Of a stretch of DNA of 64,000 bases, positions 9,137 through 18,235 are shown one piece after another. A program made the position numbers and the translations under genes. The stretch's first letter is position 1. Every line of letters starts with the position of its first letter. Source of the stretch: Sphingomonas sp. CFBP 8760 (GTDB taxonomy: Bacteria; Pseudomonadota; Alphaproteobacteria; Sphingomonadales; Sphingomonadaceae); the NCBI RefSeq assembly GCF_014841615.1, contig NZ_JACYUG010000010.1, forward strand, positions 1 through 64,000, in the 5' to 3' direction. The notes under the pieces are model-generated. The model saw only the letters and a list, made by a program, of their open reading frames with translations, was not told where the DNA came from and made no database searches.

Positions 9137-11851
9137 ATGCTGCCCTATCCCGCCCTCCACGCCAGCCATGGCGGCATCTGGATCGCGACGGCGGACGGAT
9201 CGCGCGGCGTCGGCCGGGGGGAGGCGATCCGGATCGCGGCGGATACGCCCGTCATCCTGCTGAACGCGCCGCTGATCGGGCAGCGGCTGGGCTATGCCGA
9301 ACTGTCGGGGCTGGACCTGCTCGAACTGTTCGCGTTCCTGCATCCGGCGCGCTTCGCGGTGCCGACCCCCGCCGGCCTCGCCCGCGCGGTCGACCTGTCG
9401 CCGCCCGAACGGGATGAGGATGTCGCCGCGTTCCTGCTGGAGGCCACCGCCGCGCTGCTCGCGGTGCCGGCGGGGCACTGGCCGGAGCGGGAGGGGGCAT
9501 GGGCGGTGGCGCAGTCGCTGACCCGGCTGCGCTGGCCATGGGGGCCGGTGATCGGCCCGCGCGTGGCGAAGCCGACGGTCGACGAACGCTGGCTGTTCTC
9601 GAAACTGCCCGAATGGGAGGAGGCGCCGCCGCGCCCCGCGCCGCGCACGGTGGAGATCGCGCCCGGTGCCGCCGAGGCGCGGCTGGCCGAACTGACCGGC
9701 GGCACGGCGGAGGAGCGACCGGGGCAGCGTGCCTATGCCGCCGCCGTCACCGCCGCCTTCGCCCCGCGCGCGATGCGCGATGCGCCCAATCTGGTGCTGG
9801 CGGAGGCGGGGACCGGGATCGGCAAGACGCTGGGCTATCTGGCGCCGGCCAGCCTGTGGTCGCAGGCAGCGGGCGGGGCGGTGTGGATATCCACCTATAC
9901 CAAGGCGCTGCAACGCCAGCTGTCGGCGGAGACGGCGCGCGTCTATCCCGATCCGGTGCTGCGCGCCGAACGGGTGGTGACGCGCAAGGGCCGCGAGAAT
10001 TACCTGTGCCTGCTCAATCTGGAGGATGCGTTGCAGGGCGGCTTCGCGGGCCGCGCGGCGGTGCTGGCGCAACTGGTCGCGCGCTGGGCGGCGTACAGCA
10101 AGGACGGCGACATGGTGGGCGGCGACCTGCCCGGCTGGCTGCCGACGCTGTTCCGGCGCAACGGCCCCGCCGCGCTGACCGACCGGCGCGGCGAGTGCGT
10201 GTATGCCGGCTGCCCGCATTACCGCAAATGCTTCATCGAACATGCCGCGCGCGCCAGCGCGGACGCCGACATCGTCATCGCCAACCATGCGCTGGTGATG
10301 GTGAACGCCGCGCGGGGCCGCGAGCTGGCGACGCGGCCGACCCGGTATGTCTTCGACGAGGGGCATCACCTGTTCGACGCCGCCGATTCGATGTTCGCCA
10401 CCGCGCTGACCGGCAGCGAGACGATCGAGCTGCGCCGCTGGATATTGGGGCCGGAGGCGGGCGGGCGCGGGCGGCGGCGGGGGTTGCAGGCGCGCCTGTC
10501 CGACGTCGCCAGTTACGACGAGGGCGGGGCGCGCGCGATCGCCGACGCGGTGCAGGCGGCGCAGGCGCTGGCGTCCGACGGCTGGATCGGCCGGCTGGCG
10601 GAGGGGCAGCCGTTCGGCCCGATCGAAACGCTGCTCGCCGCGGTGCGCGGCCTGACCTATGCGCGCGCCGAACAGCCGGGGGATGCGGGGTACGGGCTGG
10701 AGACCGAACTGGCCGAGCCGACCCCCGAACTGATCGAGGCGGCCGCCCCCGCCGCCCACGCGCTCGACGCGCTGCTGCGTCCGCTGGTCACGCTGGGACG
10801 ACGGCTGGAGGCGGTGCTGGCGGAGGCGCCCGACTGGCTGGACGCGGCGGCGCGGGCGCGGGTGGAGGGGGCGATCGCCTCCACCGGCTGGCGCGCGGAG
10901 ACGGTGGCGGCGTGGCTGGCGCTGCTGGCGCGGGTCGGCGGGCCGATCGATCCCGATTTCGTCGACTGGCTGGCGGTCGACCGGGTGGAGGGGCGCGATT
11001 ACGATATCGGGCTGCATCGCCACTGGCTCGATCCCACCCGGCCGTTCGCGGCGATCGTGCTGAAACCCGCGCACGGCGCGCTCGTCACCTCCGCGACGCT
11101 GACCGGCGGCGGCACCGACCAGGAGGAGCGCTGGGCGGTGGCGGAGGCGCGCAGCGGCGCGCCGCATCTGGCCCGCGCGGCGATGCGGTTCGAGGCGGCG
11201 AGCCCGTTCGATTATCCCGCCCAGTCCGAGGTGCTGATCGTGACCGACGTGAAGCGCGGCGATATCGGCAGCCTCGCCAATGCCTATACCCGGCTGATCG
11301 TGGCGAGCGGGGGCGGTACGCTGGGCCTGTTCACCGCGATCCGGCGGCTGCGCGGCGTACATGGCCGCATCGCCGACCGGCTGGCGCGCGAGGGGTTGCC
11401 GCTGCACGCGCAGCATGTCGACCCGATCGACACCGGCACGCTGGTCGACATCTTCCGCGACGATCCCGCCGCCAGCCTGCTCGGCACCGATGCGTTGCGC
11501 GACGGGGTGGACGTGCCCGGCCGCTCGCTGCGGCTGGTGGTGATGGAAGGGGTGCCATGGCCCAAGCCGACCGTGCTGCACGCCGCGCGCAAGCTGGCCG
11601 GGGGCGGCTCCGTCTATGACGACCGGATCGTGCGGGCGCGGCTGGCGCAGGCGTTCGGGCGGCTGATCCGGCGGGCCGACGATCGCGGCGCGTTCGTGCT
11701 GCTGTCGGCGGCGATGCCGTCGCGCCTGCTGACCGCGTTCCCGCCGGGCGTGCCGATCGCGCGGGTGACGCTGGACGAGGCGGTCGAGCGGGTGGCGGCA
11801 CGGCTTTCCATGGCCCCGCGCATCGGGCATGGAGAAATCCTGCCCGGCTGA
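9137..11851 (+). CDS. DinG/YoaA-like ATP-dependent DNA helicase
   Basis: A 904-aa superfamily 2 helicase of the XPD/DinG type. After about 200 N-terminal residues with no recognised motif come Walker A (AEAGTGIGKT, near residue 224), a four-Cys Fe-S-like region containing CVYAGCPHYRKC (near 354) and a DEGH Walker B box (near 412). The C-terminal half has GTDALRDGVDVPG and an FGRLIRR motif VI. Such enzymes unwind 5'-3' and act in replication-transcription conflict or damage repair. The start at 9137 was chosen for GGCGGA upstream; an ATG at 9062 is in frame but overlaps the terminator region. sixA follows 10 bp later. Confidence 0.87.
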   Translation: MLPYPALHASHGGIWIATADGSRGVGRGEAIRIAADTPVILLNAPLIGQRLGYAELSGLDLLELFAFLHPARFAVPTPAGLARAVDLSPPERDEDVAAFLLEATAALLAVPAGHWPEREGAWAVAQSLTRLRWPWGPVIGPRVAKPTVDERWLFSKLPEWEEAPPRPAPRTVEIAPGAAEARLAELTGGTAEERPGQRAYAAAVTAAFAPRAMRDAPNLVLAEAGTGIGKTLGYLAPASLWSQAAGGAVWISTYTKALQRQLSAETARVYPDPVLRAERVVTRKGRENYLCLLNLEDALQGGFAGRAAVLAQLVARWAAYSKDGDMVGGDLPGWLPTLFRRNGPAALTDRRGECVYAGCPHYRKCFIEHAARASADADIVIANHALVMVNAARGRELATRPTRYVFDEGHHLFDAADSMFATALTGSETIELRRWILGPEAGGRGRRRGLQARLSDVASYDEGGARAIADAVQAAQALASDGWIGRLAEGQPFGPIETLLAAVRGLTYARAEQPGDAGYGLETELAEPTPELIEAAAPAAHALDALLRPLVTLGRRLEAVLAEAPDWLDAAARARVEGAIASTGWRAETVAAWLALLARVGGPIDPDFVDWLAVDRVEGRDYDIGLHRHWLDPTRPFAAIVLKPAHGALVTSATLTGGGTDQEERWAVAEARSGAPHLARAAMRFEAASPFDYPAQSEVLIVTDVKRGDIGSLANAYTRLIVASGGGTLGLFTAIRRLRGVHGRIADRLAREGLPLHAQHVDPIDTGTLVDIFRDDPAASLLGTDALRDGVDVPGRSLRLVVMEGVPWPKPTVLHAARKLAGGGSVYDDRIVRARLAQAFGRLIRRADDRGAFVLLSAAMPSRLLTAFPPGVPIARVTLDEAVERVAARLSMAPRIGHGEILPG

Positions 11852-11861
11852 CGGAGAGCCC

Positions 11862-12398
11862 ATGAAGACGCTGACCCTGCTCCGCCATGCCAAGTCGGGT
11901 TGGGACGACCCCGTCGCCCGCGATTTCGATCGCCCGCTGAACCCCAAGGGGCACAAGGCGGCCCGGACGATGGGGCGGCACCTGCGCCAGGCCGATTACG
12001 CGTTCGACCATGTCGTCGCCTCGCCTGCGGTGCGCGTGGTGGAGACGCTGGCGCAGATCGAGGACGGCTATGGCGGATCGCTGGCGGCCGAATGGGACCG
12101 GCGCATCTACCTCGCCTCGGCGGCGACCTTGCTCGACATCGTCCACGAACTGCCGGAGATGGCGGGGCATGTGCTGCTGGTCGGGCATAATCCCGGTCTG
12201 GAGGATCTGGCGCTGCTGCTGACCCCGGACGACGGCAATCCCTTCCGCGATGCGATCGAGTCGAAATACCCGACCGGCAGCGTGACGCAGATGACGTTGC
12301 CCGGCCGGTGGAGCGAGGCGGAGCGGGGCATGGCGACGCTGACCCGCTTCACCCGCCCGCGCGATCTGGACCCGTCGCTGGGGCCGGACGCGGACTGA
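11862..12398 (+). CDS. sixA: SixA-like phosphohistidine phosphatase
   Basis: A 178-aa histidine phosphatase. The N-terminal RHAKSGWDDP block carries the catalytic His9, and a second His lies in LLVGHNPGLEDL. The family removes phosphate from phosphohistidine, such as the HPt domain of ArcB or PTS proteins. The start follows the helicase stop by 10 bp with GGAGAG upstream, so the two are probably co-transcribed. The true substrate is unknown. Confidence 0.88.
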   Translation: MKTLTLLRHAKSGWDDPVARDFDRPLNPKGHKAARTMGRHLRQADYAFDHVVASPAVRVVETLAQIEDGYGGSLAAEWDRRIYLASAATLLDIVHELPEMAGHVLLVGHNPGLEDLALLLTPDDGNPFRDAIESKYPTGSVTQMTLPGRWSEAERGMATLTRFTRPRDLDPSLGPDAD

Positions 12399-12495
12399 AA
12401 ACGATCCGTCGAATCGCCCCAATATAGTTTCATAGCGGCCGCGCAACGATTTTCCGATTGGGTAGTTACGGCAGCGGGCATTGGGGAAACTTTAC

Positions 12496-12543
12496 ATGGC
12501 GATCCTTCGGTTCTGCGGCCGTGACATCATGGTGTTTGCTTGA
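12496..12543 (+). promoter_or_regulatory. Candidate 15-codon leader ORF coupled to clpV
   Basis: An ATG at 12496 opens a 15-residue reading frame whose TGA stop (12541-12543) overlaps the TTG start of clpV as TTGA. The same 4-bp coupling is used between many T6SS genes here, so ribosomes finishing the leader could restart on the weak TTG. The peptide (MAILRFCGRDIMVFA) has no obvious attenuation codon run. Inference only. Confidence 0.28.
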
Positions 12544-15182
12544 ATCTCAAGGCTTTGGTCGCGCGGCTGTCGCCGCAGGCCCGTCAGGCGCTGGAAGGCG
12601 CGGCAGCGATCACGCTGTCGCGCACGCATTATGATATCGAGCCGGAGCATTGGCTGCTGAAGCTGGCGGAGCCGCAGGACGGCGAGGTCGCGGCGATCTT
12701 CCGCCATTTCGATGTCGATGCCGGCCGCGTCGCCGAGAAGCTGAACGCGCTGCTCGACGGGTTCAAGAGCGGCAACGGCCGCCCGCCCGCGCTGTCGCCC
12801 CGGCTGGTGCGGATCGCGCGCGAGGCATGGCTGGACGCATCGATCGAACGGCAGGCGGAACGGGTCGGCGGCGGCGACATCCTGCTGACCCTGCTGGCCG
12901 ACCGCGATACCGGCCCGGCGCTGCGCGAGGCGGTGGGCGACCTGAAACGGGTGCCGGCGGATGCGCTGGCGGCGAACCTGCTGGCGATCACCGGTGCGGC
13001 GCGCGAGAGCGGCCCCGCCTCGCCAACCGCCGGGAACGAGGGCGCCAGTGCGGGCGCGCCGCCGATGGCGCAGTCCGGCAAGGCGCTGGACACCTATTGC
13101 ATCGACCTGACGCAGCGGGCGCGTGACGGCGGGATCGATCCGGTGATCGGTCGCGACACCGAGATCCGGCAGCTCGCCGATATCCTGACCCGCCGTCGCC
13201 AGAACAACCCGATCCTGACCGGCGAGGCCGGCGTGGGCAAGACCGCGGTGGTCGAGGGCTTCGCGCTGCGCATCGTCGCGGGCGACGTGCCGCCGGCGCT
13301 GCGCAACGTGCGGCTGCTGTCGCTCGACCTCGGCCTGTTGCAGGCGGGCGCGGGGGTGCGCGGCGAATTCGAGAACCGGCTGAAACAGGTGATCGAGGAG
13401 GCCAAGGCGTCGCCGCAGCCGCTGGTGATGTTCATCGACGAGGCCCACAGCCTGGTCGGCGCCGGCGGGGCGGAGGGGCAGGGCGATGCCGCCAATCTGC
13501 TGAAACCGGCGCTGGCGCGCGGCGAACTGCGCTCGATCGCGGCGACGACCTGGGCCGAGTACAAGAAATATTTCGAGAAGGACGCCGCGCTCAGTCGCCG
13601 CTTCCAGGTCGTCAAGGTCGAGGAGCCGGACGAGGCGGCGGCGGTCGAGATGATGCGCGGGCTGACCGCGACGCTGGAGAAGCACCACGGCGTCCGCATC
13701 CTCGACGAGGCGGTGACCGCCTCGGTCGGGCTGTCGCACCGTTACATCTTCGGGCGGCAACTGCCCGACAAGTCGATCAGCCTGCTCGATACCGCGTGCG
13801 CGCGGGTGGCGATGAGCCAGGCGGCGACTCCGGCGGCGATCGAGAGCGCGACGCGGCGCGGCACCGCGCTGGCGGTGGAGCACGGCATCCTGCTGCGCGA
13901 AACCACGGGCGGTGCGGATCATGGCGAGCGGATCGCGGCGCTGGACGCCGAGATCGCCGCCGTCGCCGACGAGCGTGCGGCGCTGGAGGCGCGCTGGGCG
14001 CGGGAACGCGAACTGGTGCAGGCGATGCAGGCGGATCGCGCCGCACTGGATGCCGCCGGTGACGACGAGGCGGCCGGCGAATTGCGGGCATCGATCGCCA
14101 CCCACCGCGCCGCGCTGGCCGACCTGGCGGGTGAGCGGCCGATGGTGTTCGACATGGTCGACGCCCATGCCATCGCCGAGGTGGTGGCGCAGTGGACCGG
14201 CATCCCGGTCGGCCGGATGATGGCGGACGAGCTGCGCACCGCGATGGAGCTGGAAGCGGTGCTGGCGGAACGCATCCGCGGGCAGGATCAGGCGCTGGCC
14301 GTGATCGCGCGGGCGGTGCGGGTGTCGCGCGCCGGCCTGGCCGATCCGCGCAAGCCCACCGGCGTGTTCCTGCTGGTCGGCCTGTCGGGCGTCGGCAAGA
14401 CCGAGACGGCGGTGGCGCTGGCCGATACCTTCTTCGGTGGCGCGCAGAACATGACCGTCATCAACATGAGCGAGTTCAAGGAAGAGCATAAGGTATCGAT
14501 GCTGCTCGGCGCGCCGCCGGGCTATGTCGGGTTCGGCGAGGGCGGGGTGCTGACCGAGGCGGTGCGGCGCAAGCCCTTCTCGCTGATCCTGCTCGACGAG
14601 ATGGAGAAGGCGCATCCCGGCGTACAGGACATCTTCTACCAGATGTTCGATGCCGGCCGGGTGAAGGACGGGCAGGGCCGCGAGATCGATTTCCGCAACG
14701 CGATGATCATCATGACGTCGAACGCGGGGTCGGACACGCTGGAGAAACTGGCCGCCGATCCCGACACGATGCCCGATCCGGCCGGGCTGGTGGCGGCGCT
14801 GCGCCCCGACCTGCTGACGCATTTCCGCCCGGCGTTCCTGGGCCGCACCACCATCGTCCCCTATCTGCCGCTGACGCCCGACGTGCTGCGCGAGATCGTC
14901 GGGCTGGCGCTGGGTCGACTCGGGCGGCGGGTGGCGGACAGTTTCGGCGCGACGCTGGCGTGGGACGAGGCGGCGGTCGATGCGATCGCCGCGCTGTGTA
15001 CCGAAACGCAGAGCGGCGCACGCAATGTCGAATCGGTGATCCAGGGCACGATCGCCCCCGATCTGGCCGCCCGAATCCTGGCGGCGCGGGGCGACGGCAC
15101 CGTCTGCGACCGCATCGAACTGGGCGTCGATACCGCCGGCAGTATCGCGTTAACCTTTAAAGACGGGTTGAACAGTTCATAA
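12540..15182 (+). CDS. tssH: T6SS AAA+ ATPase ClpV (TssH)
   Basis: An 880-aa Clp-family ATPase that disassembles the contracted TssB-TssC sheath for reuse. A Clp N-domain covers about residues 1-150. NBD1 has Walker A GEAGVGKT near residue 228, and NBD2 has GLSGVGKT near 615. The middle coiled coil (about 440-530) is shorter than in ClpB, as expected for ClpV. An in-frame TGA at 12522 leaves TTG at 12540 as the only plausible start. It heads the first T6SS block and is followed by hcp after 58 bp. Confidence 0.95.
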   Translation: MNLKALVARLSPQARQALEGAAAITLSRTHYDIEPEHWLLKLAEPQDGEVAAIFRHFDVDAGRVAEKLNALLDGFKSGNGRPPALSPRLVRIAREAWLDASIERQAERVGGGDILLTLLADRDTGPALREAVGDLKRVPADALAANLLAITGAARESGPASPTAGNEGASAGAPPMAQSGKALDTYCIDLTQRARDGGIDPVIGRDTEIRQLADILTRRRQNNPILTGEAGVGKTAVVEGFALRIVAGDVPPALRNVRLLSLDLGLLQAGAGVRGEFENRLKQVIEEAKASPQPLVMFIDEAHSLVGAGGAEGQGDAANLLKPALARGELRSIAATTWAEYKKYFEKDAALSRRFQVVKVEEPDEAAAVEMMRGLTATLEKHHGVRILDEAVTASVGLSHRYIFGRQLPDKSISLLDTACARVAMSQAATPAAIESATRRGTALAVEHGILLRETTGGADHGERIAALDAEIAAVADERAALEARWARERELVQAMQADRAALDAAGDDEAAGELRASIATHRAALADLAGERPMVFDMVDAHAIAEVVAQWTGIPVGRMMADELRTAMELEAVLAERIRGQDQALAVIARAVRVSRAGLADPRKPTGVFLLVGLSGVGKTETAVALADTFFGGAQNMTVINMSEFKEEHKVSMLLGAPPGYVGFGEGGVLTEAVRRKPFSLILLDEMEKAHPGVQDIFYQMFDAGRVKDGQGREIDFRNAMIIMTSNAGSDTLEKLAADPDTMPDPAGLVAALRPDLLTHFRPAFLGRTTIVPYLPLTPDVLREIVGLALGRLGRRVADSFGATLAWDEAAVDAIAALCTETQSGARNVESVIQGTIAPDLAARILAARGDGTVCDRIELGVDTAGSIALTFKDGLNSS

Positions 15183-15188
15183 TCATGT

Positions 15189-15202
15189 AGCACGTTGGTG
15201 CT
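15189..15202 (+). promoter_or_regulatory. Small inverted repeat upstream of hcp
   Basis: AGCAC and GTGCT flank GTTG, about 40 bp before the hcp start. It may be an operator or a weak RNA hairpin. It superficially resembles a sigma-54 promoter, but the -24/-12 spacing is one base short. Confidence 0.22.
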
Positions 15203-15240
15203 TCGGCTAAATTACCCACCACCCCCCGAGGAGATTAGTT

Positions 15241-15729
15241 ATGCCGATTTATATGAAGCTTGGTTCGCTGCAGGGCGCGGTGACTGCCGGTCCGTACAAG
15301 GGCTGGATCGAGATCGATGCCTATAACTGGGGCTTTTCGGTCGCGGTGCAGACCACCGTCGGCGCGGCGGGCAACCGTCTGTCGGCCGGCAAGGTGACGC
15401 CGGGCGACCTGCACCTCGTCAAGCGGCAGGACGACACGACGACCCCGTTCATGCTCCAGGCATTGCAGGGCAAGAACACCGATACCGCCACGCTGGCGGT
15501 GACGGTGCAGGCGTCCGAGACGGGCGAGACGAAGTACATCGAATACGTGCTGAAGAACGTGATCTGCTCGTCCTTCTCGACCTCCGGCAGCGGCCAGGGC
15601 GGCGAGCCGACCGAGAACATCACGCTCAACTTCTCGTCGGTGGAATTCAACCAGTTCCTCAAGGACGAGGCGAACAACGAGCGCGCCGTGCGCGGCGGCT
15701 ACGACTTTACCAAGGCCGCCAAGGTCTGA
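15241..15729 (+). CDS. hcp: T6SS tube protein Hcp (TssD)
   Basis: A 162-aa Hcp, the hexameric ring protein that stacks to form the secreted inner tube and can carry effectors in its lumen. Family features are MPIYMKLG at the N-terminus, a KGWIEIDAYNWG segment near residue 20 and NITLNFSSVEF near the C-terminus. The Shine-Dalgarno sequence GAGGAG lies about 6 bases before ATG, one of the best in the cluster, as suits a highly made protein. A strong hairpin follows before vgrG. Confidence 0.96.
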   Translation: MPIYMKLGSLQGAVTAGPYKGWIEIDAYNWGFSVAVQTTVGAAGNRLSAGKVTPGDLHLVKRQDDTTTPFMLQALQGKNTDTATLAVTVQASETGETKYIEYVLKNVICSSFSTSGSGQGGEPTENITLNFSSVEFNQFLKDEANNERAVRGGYDFTKAAKV

Positions 15730-15741
15730 TCCGGGTGACGG

Positions 15742-15767
15742 CGCGGGCGGCAGCGATGCCGCCCGCG
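15742..15767 (+). terminator. Hairpin between hcp and vgrG
   Basis: CGCGGGCGGCA (15742-15752) pairs perfectly with TGCCGCCCGCG (15757-15767) around a GCGA loop, 13 bases after the hcp stop. With no T run it is more likely a partial terminator or an mRNA 3'-protecting hairpin, which would let hcp outrun the downstream genes. Confidence 0.55.
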
Positions 15768-15837
15768 TTGCCATCGGCGGCCGCGACGATCGCGTCCGGC
15801 ACCCGCACGCGATGCCCCGCAGGGAACAAGGTTCATC

Positions 15838-18222
15838 ATGGGTGACCGCGACAGCAACAACTTCCTGCATATCCTGGAAGCGCCGGGGTCGATCGATCAG
15901 TACAAGCTGTTCCGCCTGACCGGCGAGGAACGCATCTCCACGCCGTTCCTGTTCCACCTGACGTTGCGGTCGCAGGGCGACATCCCGCCGGCCTCCGCGT
16001 GGATCAACGCGCCCATCACCTTTTCGCTCGGCACGTCGGACATGGCCGAATCGCGGCGTATCAACGGCCGCTGCAAATCGTTCCGGCACATCCATCAGAA
16101 GGGCAGCTACGTCGAGTTCGCGATCGAGGTCGCCCCGGCGTTCGAGGCGCTGACGCTGACCCGCAACCGCCGCATCTTCACCGACAAAAGCGCGCGCCAG
16201 GTGATCGCGACCATCCTCGGCGAGCATCGCATCGCCTTCGACGACGGCAAATACGGGCCGTCGTCGACCCGCCCCTATATCGTCCAGCAGGATGAAAGCG
16301 ATTTCGCGCTGGTCAGCCGGCTGATGGAGGACGAGGGCGTCTTCTATCACTTCCGCTTCGACGAGGGCGCGGCCCCGTACAAGCACCGCATGTTCCTGGC
16401 GGGCGATCCGTCCGGCTATTATGACGGCGATCCGTTCGACCTGTCGTTCCGGCGCGACCATCTGTTGCGTGGTCTGCGCGACCTGCAGATGGGCTATGCC
16501 AGCACGCCCGCGAAGGTCGTGACGCACGATTACGATTTCGCCAAGCCCGGCGATCTCAGCCCGGTGACCGCGCCCAGCAAACTGGACTGGGCGGCCGGCA
16601 GCGGCCAGATCTATCGATACGCCGAGGATTATACCGATCCCGGCGCCGGCCGCGACCGCGCGAAGCTGCGCATCGAGGGATCGGAAAGCGGCGCGGTGAC
16701 GATGCAGGGCAGCGGCTCCTATGTCGCCTTCGCCCCCGCCGCGCGCTTCCAGGTCGACGATCCCCGGCTGTCGCCGCGCGAACGGCGGATCGTCGTCCGC
16801 TCGGTCAGCCACGACGCGTTCGACCCCTACGGGCAGGACGAGGGCGAGCCTTCGTACGAGCAGCAGTTCGAGGCGCAGCCGAGCGCGCAGACCTTCCGCC
16901 CCGAACGCAGCACGCCGCGCGCCTCCAGCCGCGGCCCGCAGACCGCGGTGGTGGTCGACCAGAACGATCCCGACGGCCATGGCCGGGTGAAGGTGAAGTT
17001 CCACTGGGACGTGGCGGGCGCCTCCACCTGCTGGGTCCGGGTGCTCCAGCAATGGGCGGGCAACCAGATGGGGGCGCAGTTCGTGCCACGCCCCGGCATG
17101 GAGGTGCTGGTCGATTTCGTCGAGGGTCGCGCCGACCGGCCGGTGGTGGTGGGGTGCCTGTACAACGGCACCAACCAGCACAGCTACAAGGTGCCCGCCA
17201 ACCTGACGCAGGCGGGTTTCCGCACCTTTGGCGAGGGCGGGCTGGCGCACGAGTTCCTGTTCGAGGACAAGGGCGGGGCGGAAGAGGTCTATCTGCGCTC
17301 CGGCCGCGATTTCCGGCGCGAGGTGACCAAGGACGAGTTCGCGCACGTGAAGGGATTGCAGGAGGTGACGGTCGACACGACCAGCCGCCTGTTCGCGAAA
17401 AAGCCCATCCTGATCGAATCGATGGAAGCGGTGACGTTGAAGGTCGGCGCCAGCACGATCGTGATCTCGCCCGAGGGGGTGTGGATCGATGCGCCGACCG
17501 TGAACCTGAACTGCGGCGGCCCGTCCTTCCCGGTCGCCGCCGTCTCGCCGCCCGCCAAGGCGGCGGCGACCGCGGCGATGGCGCTGTCCGGCGGCGCGGC
17601 GGCGGCACCGGGCGGCGGCGGGCCGGGCGCCGGGGGCAAGAAGGTCGCCACGGGCGATCCGGTGATGGCGCTGTCGGGCAGCGGAGCCGGGAGTGCCGGT
17701 GCCGGTGGTGCGGGTGGGGCTGGCGCGAGTGGTGTCGGCGCGGGTGGGGCCAGCACGCCGGCCGCTGCCGGTGGCGAGGATGCGCGATGGGCGACGCCCC
17801 CGATCTCGCCACAGGAAAAGGCGTTCGACGAAGCGAACCAGCGCGAAGCCTATTGGGAATCGCGGATGAAGCGCGGCGATCCGATCGGTGAAACCGCGAT
17901 CGGCATCGTCAGGAACGACACCGCGATGGGTCAGTTCTCGAACTGGCGGCTGAAGAACTTCATCAAGCGGGCGGACGGCTGGGACATGCCCGAAGCCGTC
18001 GCCGATGCGAAGGTGGAGAAGATCGGGCGGGAACTGATGCATGCCCATACCGACCTGATCGAACGCGGCGTGACGCCGACGCCGTCATTGGTCAGTCGCT
18101 ATCACCACGACGTCTTCGTCGCGAACGGCCTGCCCAAGCGTACCTTCGGCGGCACGGCCGTTACCGGGACCGAGTGGGAATCGGACATGTACGAACAAAT
18201 CTGGATGAACGAGGCGCGATGA
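15838..18222 (+). CDS. vgrG: Evolved VgrG (TssI) with C-terminal extension domain
   Basis: A 794-aa T6SS spike. The gp27-like base fills about residues 1-360. The gp5-like OB domain follows, with DPDGHGRVKVKFHWD near 378 and RPGMEVLVDFVEG near 419, and then the beta-helix needle up to about residue 565. A Gly/Ala-rich linker (about 575-647) leads to a distinct, charged domain of about 145 residues (650-794) containing WRLKNFIKRADGWD and YHHDVFVANG. I recognise no known effector family in it. Evolved VgrGs carry C-terminal effectors, and the next gene is a lipoprotein of the sort that serves as immunity. No adaptor or PAAR gene is adjacent. Confidence 0.93.
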   Translation: MGDRDSNNFLHILEAPGSIDQYKLFRLTGEERISTPFLFHLTLRSQGDIPPASAWINAPITFSLGTSDMAESRRINGRCKSFRHIHQKGSYVEFAIEVAPAFEALTLTRNRRIFTDKSARQVIATILGEHRIAFDDGKYGPSSTRPYIVQQDESDFALVSRLMEDEGVFYHFRFDEGAAPYKHRMFLAGDPSGYYDGDPFDLSFRRDHLLRGLRDLQMGYASTPAKVVTHDYDFAKPGDLSPVTAPSKLDWAAGSGQIYRYAEDYTDPGAGRDRAKLRIEGSESGAVTMQGSGSYVAFAPAARFQVDDPRLSPRERRIVVRSVSHDAFDPYGQDEGEPSYEQQFEAQPSAQTFRPERSTPRASSRGPQTAVVVDQNDPDGHGRVKVKFHWDVAGASTCWVRVLQQWAGNQMGAQFVPRPGMEVLVDFVEGRADRPVVVGCLYNGTNQHSYKVPANLTQAGFRTFGEGGLAHEFLFEDKGGAEEVYLRSGRDFRREVTKDEFAHVKGLQEVTVDTTSRLFAKKPILIESMEAVTLKVGASTIVISPEGVWIDAPTVNLNCGGPSFPVAAVSPPAKAAATAAMALSGGAAAAPGGGGPGAGGKKVATGDPVMALSGSGAGSAGAGGAGGAGASGVGAGGASTPAAAGGEDARWATPPISPQEKAFDEANQREAYWESRMKRGDPIGETAIGIVRNDTAMGQFSNWRLKNFIKRADGWDMPEAVADAKVEKIGRELMHAHTDLIERGVTPTPSLVSRYHHDVFVANGLPKRTFGGTAVTGTEWESDMYEQIWMNEAR

Positions 18223-18235
18223 TGGGGAGCGTGCG

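Noticed and set aside
9125..11956. Long minus-strand frame opposite the helicase
   Set aside because: A shadow of the helicase gene, which has clear motifs; the shadow has none.
15189..15202. Sigma-54 promoter before hcp
   Set aside because: The candidate has AG for GG at -24 and a spacing one base short; kept only as a small inverted repeat.
17560..17780. Gly/Ala-rich stretch in vgrG as a separate repeat element
   Set aside because: It stays in frame and reads as a flexible linker between VgrG and its C-terminal domain.
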